20,104 nucleotides of DNA. It comes from JAVBKV01 sp031553885 (GTDB lineage Bacteria; Bacteroidota; Bacteroidia; Bacteroidales; Azobacteroidaceae). A program made the position numbers and the translations under genes. How positions within the stretch are numbered: position 1 is the stretch's first letter; each line of letters begins with the position of its first letter. This document shows positions 7,858 to 14,464 of the stretch, piece after piece. The notes under the pieces are model-generated. The model worked only from the letters and a program-made list of their open reading frames with translations, did no database searches and was not told the origin of the DNA. The DNA lies in the NCBI GenBank assembly GCA_031553885.1, contig JAVBKV010000015.1:1-20104 (forward strand), given 5' to 3'.

Positions 7858-9159
7858 TCAGAACACGTACTGAACACCCAGCATGTATCCGAAGAACATT
7901 TGCTGTTTTCCTCCCGACGATAGTGTTTTTTTCCATACCGAGTGGCCGGGAAACAGATCGGTCAGTTTTTCATCATCCGTTTCCATATAATTGAACGTAG
8001 GACCGGCAAATACTTCCATTTTTCCGAACCGATAAGCAGGTAACACACGCAGAGACGATTTGGAAATAGTATTTCCATCAAAATCCGTCATTACATTTTC
8101 CACCAACTCTGTATTGATCCTGAATTTTTCTGCAATCGAAAAGTGCGCTCCGAAACCACCTTCCATAGCAAACAGGCTTTCCGAAGACTTAAAATTATAC
8201 CCCAATCCGACAATACCATACATCACCCGGCTACCGGAGCGAAAGGTAGCCATGGCGTTCTGTGATTCATCCCAGGTCAACGCTACACCCATTTCTCCGT
8301 TTGTAATCAAATTAATCAAACCGATCGGATAGTCGCTTTTCTCTGCTTTATTTACCAATCCGGAGAATTGAACTCCTTTTACGACCTGAGCCCTGTTATA
8401 AAGACCTGCAAACTGAAAGCCTTTTACAACCTGAGCGACATTCGCTAATCCGGAGAACTGAAGGCCATCCACTGCCTGAGCGATGTTAGCCAAACCGGAA
8501 ATCTGCATCCCTCTTGTTGCCTGAGAAATATTAATAAGTCCGGAAAATTGAAGTCCATTCATCGCCTGGCTAATATTAGCTAAACCGGAAAACTGAATAC
8601 CATTAGCAACTTGGGTTATATTTGTTAATCCAGCCAGTTGAATTCCCCGAAGACTCGATGAAATATTGGCCAGACCGGAAACCATCATTCCGGATGCATC
8701 CCCCCCGACGATATTACTTAACCCTGTAAAAGTTAAACCTCGGGAATTTCCTCCGATTACATTAGCCAGGCCGGAAACCATAATCCCGGTTGCATTTCCG
8801 CCTGCGACATTACTTAATCCGGCAAAAGTTAAACCATGGGAATATCCTCCGATTACATTAGCCAAACCGGCAATCTGAACACCGGTTGCATTGTTTTCTA
8901 CGGTAGCAGCCAGACCTGAAAGTGTAAATGCCTGTTCATTTTGCGACTTACCATACAGCAGGTTAAATGAAAATGTATTGGTATAAAGCTTGGATTCTTT
9001 ACCATTACTACCGACCGGATCCCAAACGCCTATATGTATCACCGATTTTTTTGAAGAATCTACCTGGGCGACAATGGTGTTTCCTGTTAATAATAAGATC
9101 ATTAAGAAAGCTGTAAACAAAAAAATCTTTTTCATCTTTATATTTTTAGTATTAAACAT
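7858..9159 (-). CDS. Secreted surface protein with twelve GL-x-N repeats (LA_2272-like)
   Basis: 433 residues, or 425 if the in-frame ATG at 9135 is used; that ATG gives a tidier signal peptide (MKKIFLFTAFLMILLL...VAQ). From residue 82 to 266 the protein is a run of tandem repeats of the form GLxNxxxxxxGxxxx: five of 16 residues (82-161, with GG in the middle of four of them) followed by seven of 15 residues (162-266, mostly xxQxxxG). The Gly spacing and alternating small/hydrophobic residues suggest a beta-solenoid. Residues about 280-433 look like amphipathic strands of an outer-membrane beta-barrel ending in VQYVF, with aromatic C-terminal F as in outer-membrane proteins. It resembles proteins annotated as LA_2272-family surface repeat proteins; their function is unknown to me. 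No operon partner is visible. Confidence 0.7.
   Translation of the reverse strand: MFNTKNIKMKKIFLFTAFLMILLLTGNTIVAQVDSSKKSVIHIGVWDPVGSNGKESKLYTNTFSFNLLYGKSQNEQAFTLSGLAATVENNATGVQIAGLANVIGGYSHGLTFAGLSNVAGGNATGIMVSGLANVIGGNSRGLTFTGLSNIVGGDASGMMVSGLANISSSLRGIQLAGLTNITQVANGIQFSGLANISQAMNGLQFSGLINISQATRGMQISGLANIAQAVDGLQFSGLANVAQVVKGFQFAGLYNRAQVVKGVQFSGLVNKAEKSDYPIGLINLITNGEMGVALTWDESQNAMATFRSGSRVMYGIVGLGYNFKSSESLFAMEGGFGAHFSIAEKFRINTELVENVMTDFDGNTISKSSLRVLPAYRFGKMEVFAGPTFNYMETDDEKLTDLFPGHSVWKKTLSSGGKQQMFFGYMLGVQYVF
8362..8916 (-). repeat. Coding tandem repeats, 5 x 48 bp then 7 x 45 bp
   Basis: The repeats encode residues 82-266 of the surface protein. Within the 48-bp block, repeats 2+3 (8773-8868) and 4+5 (8677-8772) form a 96-bp tandem pair that I align by eye without gaps at about 79 of 96 identical bases, which suggests a fairly recent duplication. 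The 45-bp block is uniform at protein level (GLANISQAMNGLQFS-like). A run of seven C (G on the coding strand) lies at 8700-8706. Confidence 0.9.
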
Positions 9160-9175
9160 CCTGGCTTTTAAATGA

Positions 9176-9196
9176 AGAAGAAAGCAAGTTTCTTCT
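9176..9196. terminator. Small hairpin between methyltransferase and repeat-protein genes
   Basis: AGAAGAAA (9176-9183) pairs perfectly with TTTCTTCT (9189-9196) around loop GCAAG. It lies 63 bases downstream of the methyltransferase stop and 17 bases before the next start, both on the minus strand. There is no good T-run after it, so it may be a weak terminator or a 5'-leader stem of the repeat-protein mRNA. Confidence 0.35.
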
Positions 9197-9258
9197 ATTA
9201 ATAACGAAACTTCCCGAAAAATCTAACATCCTCGTTGAGTATTTTTTTAACAATCGGA

Positions 9259-10014
9259 TCAGACTACAGCAACCGTTTTCTTCGCAATATAGAATTCATA
9301 CCCATAAAATTCATGGTATTTCTTATAAAATTCAATTTCGGCAATACCTTCTTCCACGAATTTTCGAGCTGGTTCGGAATCCGGATGTTGCAGCAAAAAA
9401 CAATCAAATTTCTCCTGTATCGGTTTATAATAATGATCTGTCCAACAAGATGCCGGCAGAGTAAAATGAGTAATCAGTTCATAACCGTTGTTCTGTAATT
9501 GACTTATTTTGTTTGCGACAGTATCAATCCCGGAATAGGCATTTTTCCAGTAATCCTCTAAAACAACGGGACGTTGATCGGTTAACCAGGAAATCTCTGT
9601 AACAACCAGAAAACCGTTCATTTTCAAAAAACGGTTCCAATAACGGGTTCCATAGTCAAACCCAATATTATAAATAGCACCTTCCGACCATATCAAATCG
9701 AATTCCTGTTCCCGGAATGGTAATTCCGACATACTGGTACATATCGTTTTTACGTTCAGGTTTGCTTTATCGAAACGTCGCTGCAGGCTTTTCAAAAACT
9801 CATCCAGAAAATCCACTGCAACAATCTCTCCCTGTGTTTCTTTTGCCAGCACTTCCGTTTGTGCACCTGTTCCGCAACCAATATCTGCAATTGTTGGATT
9901 TTTCGTTGCAAAATCAATAAATCCCAAGGCTTTTTTAGTCTGTTCGTCGCAGCCCGGACCGAGCCGCTGTAAATCTTTGTAAAAATCGACGATTATCTTC
10001 AGTTCTTCATTCAT
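9259..10014 (-). CDS. Class I SAM-dependent methyltransferase, substrate unknown
   Basis: 251 residues with a Rossmann-type methyltransferase core. Motif I is DIGCGTG at 44-50, the acidic residue ending strand 2 is D68 (IVAVDFL), ELPF is at 97-100, and strand 4 with its following segment is FDLIWSEGA (105-113). The N-terminal about 40 residues are helical and the C-terminal about 100 residues, rich in aromatic and acidic residues (EFYKKYHEFYGYEFYIAKK), probably form the substrate cap. The protein has no signal peptide and is cytosolic. The architecture resembles small-molecule methyltransferases of the UbiE/Methyltransf_11/25 kind. Neighbours give no substrate clue: it is separated by about 100 bases from the next gene on the same strand and is divergent from the ATPase gene at 10235. 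Confidence 0.78.
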   Translation of the reverse strand: MNEELKIIVDFYKDLQRLGPGCDEQTKKALGFIDFATKNPTIADIGCGTGAQTEVLAKETQGEIVAVDFLDEFLKSLQRRFDKANLNVKTICTSMSELPFREQEFDLIWSEGAIYNIGFDYGTRYWNRFLKMNGFLVVTEISWLTDQRPVVLEDYWKNAYSGIDTVANKISQLQNNGYELITHFTLPASCWTDHYYKPIQEKFDCFLLQHPDSEPARKFVEEGIAEIEFYKKYHEFYGYEFYIAKKTVAVV

Positions 10015-10072
10015 TAATTTTCAGATGAGTAGTTATTAACCGGCATCATTCCTGCTTTATTAGATGTAAAGT

Positions 10073-10080
10073 TAAAACTA
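10073..10080 (-). promoter_or_regulatory. Possible -7 box for the methyltransferase gene
   Basis: The minus-strand TAGTTTTA (complement of 10073-10080) differs from TAnnTTTG at the last base, and no clear -33 TTG is present. It is the best candidate in the 220-base divergent region on this strand. Confidence 0.3.
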
Positions 10081-10105
10081 TTTTTTAATTTTTCTAAACG
10101 AATAC

Positions 10106-10115
10106 GGGAATTCCC
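10106..10115. promoter_or_regulatory. Palindrome GGGAATTCCC in a divergent promoter region
   Basis: This perfect 10-bp dyad, flanked by TAC on the left and TTGTA on the right, lies between the candidate start sites of the divergent methyltransferase (minus) and ATPase (plus) genes. Its place would suit an operator, but nothing identifies a regulator. Confidence 0.3.
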
Positions 10116-10187
10116 TTGTAAAATATTGAAAATCAATAAGAAAATAAACAAATAAATAAAAGCAGAACAAAATTATATTTTTTTCCA

Positions 10188-10195
10188 TACTTTTG
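10188..10195 (+). promoter_or_regulatory. Putative -7 box for the HerA-like ATPase gene
   Basis: TACTTTTG at 10188-10195 matches TAnnTTTG exactly and lies 39 bases before the ATG at 10235. There is no clear -33 TTG about 20 bases upstream. Confidence 0.5.
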
Positions 10196-10234
10196 TACTT
10201 AAAGTAAAAATATGCAACTAAAAAACATATAGCT

Positions 10235-11788
10235 ATGAGTAAAGTCAATGATTTTAAACAAATTATAGATAAGGATTATTCATTCAAAGGAGAATCTTTT
10301 GTATTGGGAGCTCCGATTCTGAACGGAGAAGTTATTCAGGACTCTTATATTCGCGTCCCGCTTAAAACCATGAACCGCCACGGACTGATCGCCGGAGCGA
10401 CCGGAACCGGAAAAACAAAAACCCTCCAGGTCATAGCCGAAGCCCTGAGTGAAGCTAGTGTTTCAGTCGTCATGCTGGACATAAAAGGAGACCTGAGCGG
10501 ACTTGCAGCATCCGGATCCATGAACAAGATCATTCAGGAACGCTACGGGAAAATGAAACTGGATTACCAGCCTTCTGCTTTTCCGGTGGAACTGATGACG
10601 ATCAGCCAGGAGACGGGAGTCCGGCTACGGGCTACAGTCATGGAATTCGGACCGGTTCTGATGTCAAAAATACTGGGACTCAACGATACACAATCCGGAT
10701 TAGTTGCTCTGATTTATAAATACTGCGACGATCACCAATTGCCTTTGGTCGACCTGAAAGATTTTATAAAAGTCCTGCAATACATCGGCGACCAGGGGAA
10801 AGAAGAAATCGAAAAGGAATACGGTAAAATATCAACTTCTTCGACCGGAACTATTCTCCGTAAAATCATCGAATTACAGCAACAAGGAGCAGATCTGTTT
10901 TTCGGAGAACCCTCTTTCGAAGTAGAAGACCTGATGCGTATCGACGATCAGGGAAGAGGAATGATCAACATCATCCGGGTTACGGATATGCAGGATCGTC
11001 CGAAGCTGTTTTCTACTTTCCTGTTGCAAATGCTGGCCGAACTTTATGCCACCTGCCCCGAAGAAGGAGATTTGGATAAGCCCAAACTAGTCATGTTCAT
11101 CGATGAAGCCCACCTGATTTTCCAGGAAGCCAGCAGTGCGTTGTTGCAGCAGCTCGAAACAGTCATTAAACTGATCCGTTCAAAGGGGATCGGAATTTTC
11201 TTCTGCACACAAAATCCGACCGATGTTCCGGCATCCATACTCGGACAACTGGGATTCAAAGTGCAACACGCACTACGGGCTTTTACCGCCAAAGACAGAA
11301 AAGATATCAAAAGTATGGCAGAGAATTTTCCTTATACCGAATCTTATAAAACCGATGAACTGTTAACTCAAATGGGAATGGGTGAAGCCATCGTTACCCT
11401 GCTGAATGAAAAAGGGATGCCTACTCCACTCGCCTATACGATGCTTTGCTCACCCCGTTCACGCATGGATATTCTTTCCGGTGAAGAAATTAACACCCTG
11501 GTCGGAAAAAGCAGGCTGACAAGCAGGTACAACCGTACGGTCGACCGTGAAAGTGCTCAGGAAATTTTATCCGAACGAATCCGCCAGTCTCAACAACAAG
11601 CGGCAACAGAAAACGCACGGAAAGAAGAGGAAAAAATGGCCCAACGCCGCCCTGTAGGAAGACCTAAAGCCGAAAAGTCGGTACTGGAACAGGTGTTGAG
11701 CAGCCCTGCCGCCAAACAAGCAGTACGAAGTGTATCGACTTCTCTGGTAAGAGGACTGATGGGGGCCTTAGGGTTGGGTAGACGATAA
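10235..11788 (+). CDS. YjgR/DUF853-family HerA-like ATPase
   Basis: 517 residues, of the size of E. coli YjgR (DUF853), a member of the HerA/FtsK P-loop ATPase group. The N-terminus shows the family pattern with LGAPILNGE and MNRHGLIAGATGTGKT. Walker A is GATGTGKT at 54-61, VVMLDIKGDLSGLA (78-91) follows, Walker B is LVMFIDEAH at 285-293 (D290, E291), and the sensor-like CTQNPTDVP is at 324-332. No transmembrane segment or signal is seen, so a cytosolic role is likely. Members are often annotated as helicases, but activity is not established for this family. The C-terminal 70 residues are a charged, Gln-rich helix followed by RRPVGRPKAEK (471-481), whose GRPK core resembles an AT-hook, and then a hydrophobic/basic tail. 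It is monocistronic. Confidence 0.88.
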   Translation: MSKVNDFKQIIDKDYSFKGESFVLGAPILNGEVIQDSYIRVPLKTMNRHGLIAGATGTGKTKTLQVIAEALSEASVSVVMLDIKGDLSGLAASGSMNKIIQERYGKMKLDYQPSAFPVELMTISQETGVRLRATVMEFGPVLMSKILGLNDTQSGLVALIYKYCDDHQLPLVDLKDFIKVLQYIGDQGKEEIEKEYGKISTSSTGTILRKIIELQQQGADLFFGEPSFEVEDLMRIDDQGRGMINIIRVTDMQDRPKLFSTFLLQMLAELYATCPEEGDLDKPKLVMFIDEAHLIFQEASSALLQQLETVIKLIRSKGIGIFFCTQNPTDVPASILGQLGFKVQHALRAFTAKDRKDIKSMAENFPYTESYKTDELLTQMGMGEAIVTLLNEKGMPTPLAYTMLCSPRSRMDILSGEEINTLVGKSRLTSRYNRTVDRESAQEILSERIRQSQQQAATENARKEEEKMAQRRPVGRPKAEKSVLEQVLSSPAAKQAVRSVSTSLVRGLMGALGLGRR

Positions 11789-11789
11789 T

Positions 11790-11847
11790 AAACAATAAAG
11801 TGAATCCCAGAAGTTTTGTCTAACTTCTGGGATTCACTTTATTGTTT
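11790..11847. terminator. 26-bp perfect hairpin between convergent genes
   Basis: Bases 11790-11815 are the exact reverse complement of 11822-11847, with a six-base loop (11816-11821). The stem begins just after the ATPase stop (11788) and ends 14 bases before the TldE gene stop (11861). The A/T-rich ends of the stem (AAACAATAAA / TTTATTGTTT) place U-rich sequence at the 3' side on both strands. It probably terminates both genes. Confidence 0.85.
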
Positions 11848-11860
11848 GATATACAGTTTC

Positions 11861-13180
11861 TTATTTTCCACTGAAATTGACTGCATCAAACAACATGGAC
11901 GGAATCCTCCAGGAAGAAATCAGGCGGGGATCATTACCGACTTCCATGATGTTTTTCCATAAAGTCAGCATATTACCTGTGATATTCATTTCATTCAGGG
12001 CTTTTACCGGTTTTCCGTTTTGAATCAGGAACCCTTCGATACCAAATGAAAAATCACCGGTCGTACTGTTGCTGTTTCCTCCGTTAAAGCCGGTTACCCA
12101 AATCCCTTTATCCAACGAGGCCAACAACTGGTCAAAGTTTTTAGAGCCATACTCACAAGTCAGGATAGACGGCCCCTGAACGGTAGGCTCCATGTTCATT
12201 TTGGCTCCGCTGTATGTATCGATAAAGTAAGTTTTCAACACTCCCTTATCAATGACCGTCCGTTTCTGGGTAGCCACACCTTCACCGTCGTACCAGCGAG
12301 CTCCACGGGCTTGCGGAATATGCGGATCATCCACCAGGGTCAATTTACCGGAAACGATCTCCTGGCCGATTTTATCGATCAGGAATGAATTTTTTTGCTG
12401 AATAGCAGTTCCATACAAAGCTGAAAGTATTGGAGAAAGCAGGCGGGTAATCTGTGTATTATCCACCAGCATCGGATAAACTCCGGACTCCATTTTTTCC
12501 TGGCCCAACTTACGAACCGTACGTTCAAAAGCTGTTTTACCAATGCCACTTTTTTGTAATTTATCCCAGAAAATAGCCGAATCATACCAATAAGAAGAAG
12601 GACGGGCATCCCCATCACCCTTCATAGACACCCCGGCATTAAGACTGAAATAGGTTGTTTCATCTTCTCCTTCAAAACCATTGCTGGTAATCATGTAAGA
12701 ATCGGAAGTTCCATCGTCGTAACCGGCATTGACGGAAATCAACCGGGAATCGGAACCATATACTTCTCCGACAGTAGATTTGATCAAAGCAAGCTTATCG
12801 TCTACAGAAACTTTCTCGAAGCTCTTATCCAGCACGTCCAGTCCTTTTCCGTTTCCTTTGTAGTAACGATCCGGGCTGGGAAGCCGGCGAAACTCGTCTT
12901 TAGCAAGAAAGCGGGTTGCCTCGATCCCATTGGAAATAAACCGTTCCAATTCCTTTTTGTCCATCCGGTTCGTAGAATAGTTGGCATACCTTCCATCTAC
13001 ATAAAGTTGGATACTCATGCCGTTTTCCGAGGATTGTTCCAGTTTATCCAACTGTGTATCACGATATTCAAAACTATTATTCGTTCCCGAATAAACCGAT
13101 ACTCTCACATCCGAGCAACCTTTACCCAGCGCAAATTTCATTGCCCACTGAGCCAATTCTTTATATTCTTTTGAAATCAT
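11861..13180 (-). CDS. pmbA: TldE/PmbA-family protein, metal-free partner of TldD
   Basis: 439 residues, close to the 450 of E. coli PmbA (TldE). Family landmarks include the N-terminal FEYRDTQLDKLEQSSENG (37-54), DDPHIPQARGARWYDGEGVATQKRTVIDKGVLKTYFID (284-321) and GDFSFGIEGFLIQNGK (375-390). The HExxxH position of TldD is occupied by SPILSA (249-254) and the C-terminal cysteine ligand is absent, as expected for TldE, which partners catalytic TldD. There is no signal peptide. It is the last gene of a three-gene run (tldD at 14465, the transglutaminase-like gene at 13213, this gene). The gap upstream is 32 bases and contains AT-rich heptamers. The mismatch of export signals with its putative partner is discussed in the findings. 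Confidence 0.85.
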   Translation of the reverse strand: MISKEYKELAQWAMKFALGKGCSDVRVSVYSGTNNSFEYRDTQLDKLEQSSENGMSIQLYVDGRYANYSTNRMDKKELERFISNGIEATRFLAKDEFRRLPSPDRYYKGNGKGLDVLDKSFEKVSVDDKLALIKSTVGEVYGSDSRLISVNAGYDDGTSDSYMITSNGFEGEDETTYFSLNAGVSMKGDGDARPSSYWYDSAIFWDKLQKSGIGKTAFERTVRKLGQEKMESGVYPMLVDNTQITRLLSPILSALYGTAIQQKNSFLIDKIGQEIVSGKLTLVDDPHIPQARGARWYDGEGVATQKRTVIDKGVLKTYFIDTYSGAKMNMEPTVQGPSILTCEYGSKNFDQLLASLDKGIWVTGFNGGNSNSTTGDFSFGIEGFLIQNGKPVKALNEMNITGNMLTLWKNIMEVGNDPRLISSWRIPSMLFDAVNFSGK

Positions 13181-13191
13181 ATATTTTCCAT

Positions 13192-13212
13192 TTTTTAATT
13201 CTCAATACTTAA
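13192..13212. repeat. Three AT-rich heptamers before tldE
   Basis: TTTTTAA, TTCTCAA and TACTTAA follow each other without gaps and fill most of the 32-base space between the transglutaminase-like gene and tldE. They match the heptamers at 14418-14459 and 18162-18182. Confidence 0.5.
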
Positions 13213-14418
13213 TTAATTATTCTCCGGAGCCTGCCAGAAATAGGCGGGATCGTGCGTAACAACCCCTCCCACTTCACGGTCAAATCCCGCAGGAGTGAGG
13301 GCTACATATGTATTATTAACCCTACGGTAGGGGCTTTCCGTATTGAACACCTGATCAACCGGGCATTGGAACCAATACAAGTTCTTAGCCATGTATTTAT
13401 CCAGGTAGTCCTTTTTCGTTTTTTCCACCTTGTTGTTCCAGTTGGCATCGTCGTTCAGAAAAACCGGACGGTTGTCAATCACAGCCTGCCGTACTTCTTC
13501 AATACTCATCAACACTCCTTTTTCATCCTTCCAATAGGCATTATTGGTCGGATCGATCCAAAGCCATTTATGAAGCGTAGTGGAATAAACGCAGTTGATC
13601 ACATGACATTCATTATCTTCTTTCGACATCGGCAGACAGGTCATGAAACGCGATTTAATACCCATGGCGAGATAACATTCGTTTAATATTGTCGCCAACA
13701 TCCGGCAATTCACTCCCTGGTTGTTTGTCTTTGAATAGTTATACAGATCGATCGCATCGTATTCGCAATACGTCCAATGGTTGCCGTCATGGGGAACCAC
13801 ATTGTGCACCCAGGTCAGCAGGTTAATGATTTTGGATATTTCATCCCCATTGCCTGCCACAGAATCCAGTTTGAAGTATTCCCTCACCCGTTTCAACAAA
13901 GGATCGTAGGCACCCATGTAACGAAAACGCGGAAGACCAACCGTATCTTTCTGCTGGTAAGCGCCTGCCTTCTGAAGAATTTCGATATAAGTATCTTTCC
14001 TGGGTATGCTCTTCAACAGATTCACAAAACGCTTGTCTTTCCGGATGTAATCCAGGTCAGAATCCTCTTCTATATGCGCTTTATCATTATAACCCAGCGC
14101 CACAGCCTTTTTCAGATTCTCTATTGCCTGACCGGCCTGCTTATTCAATGAATAGGCGCATGCCAGATTGTAGTAAATAGCGCCACCGGCCATAGAAGAA
14201 TACTCGTTCTGTACATCCGCCGGAAGATTTGTATATTTTTTCTCCCAATCAATCAATAATGATAAGAGTTGTTTGTTATCCTTACCATCAGCCACCTCAC
14301 TGATGGCTTCCATTTGTTTTTCGGAATAACGTTCAAACTCAGCACCAGTGTTATCCGACTGTGCAAAAACAGATAGATTCAGTAAAAGAAAGAATAAAAG
14401 ACAATACCTTTTCTTCAT
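13213..14418 (-). CDS. Secreted TPR-transglutaminase-like protein
   Basis: 401 residues with a Sec signal peptide (MKKRYCLLFFLLLNLSVFA, cleavage near A19-Q20). Residues about 75-140 form a TPR-like helical segment ending in the pattern LKKAVALGYNDKAHIEEDSDLDYIR, which resembles a TPR end-of-group element. Residues about 195-300 form a transglutaminase-like cysteine-protease fold with a candidate triad C238 (GVNCRMLATIL), H272 (ECHVINCVY) and D289 (LWIDPTNN). Such domains in bacteria act as peptidases, amidases or crosslinkers, and the reaction here is unknown. The gene lies between tldD (46-base gap) and tldE (32-base gap) on the same strand, so co-transcription is likely. Export would put it in the envelope with the Tat-tagged TldD. 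Confidence 0.78.
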   Translation of the reverse strand: MKKRYCLLFFLLLNLSVFAQSDNTGAEFERYSEKQMEAISEVADGKDNKQLLSLLIDWEKKYTNLPADVQNEYSSMAGGAIYYNLACAYSLNKQAGQAIENLKKAVALGYNDKAHIEEDSDLDYIRKDKRFVNLLKSIPRKDTYIEILQKAGAYQQKDTVGLPRFRYMGAYDPLLKRVREYFKLDSVAGNGDEISKIINLLTWVHNVVPHDGNHWTYCEYDAIDLYNYSKTNNQGVNCRMLATILNECYLAMGIKSRFMTCLPMSKEDNECHVINCVYSTTLHKWLWIDPTNNAYWKDEKGVLMSIEEVRQAVIDNRPVFLNDDANWNNKVEKTKKDYLDKYMAKNLYWFQCPVDQVFNTESPYRRVNNTYVALTPAGFDREVGGVVTHDPAYFWQAPENN

Positions 14419-14459
14419 TTTTAATTCTTAGTTCTTAGTTTTTAATTCTTAGTTCTTTC
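14418..14459. repeat. Six tandem heptamers (TTYTTAR) between tldD and the transglutaminase-like gene
   Basis: TTTTTAA-TTCTTAG-TTCTTAG-TTTTTAA-TTCTTAG-TTCTTTC fill nearly the whole 46-base intergenic gap. A 19-base exact direct repeat (14418-14436 and 14439-14457, period 21) is part of this array. Confidence 0.7.
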
Positions 14460-14464
14460 CTGAA

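Noticed and set aside
7845..7860. Tandem GATCAGA repeat at the stop of the surface protein gene
   Set aside because: There are only two short copies overlapping the coding end, compatible with chance.
8362..8916. CRISPR-like regular repeats
   Set aside because: The repeats have no unique spacers, keep one reading frame and encode a regular GLxN protein repeat.
13181..14464. RiPP precursor peptide beside the TldD/TldE genes
   Set aside because: The gaps are only 32 and 46 bases and consist of heptamer repeats; no small peptide frame with a leader-like sequence is seen there or near 4073-4240.
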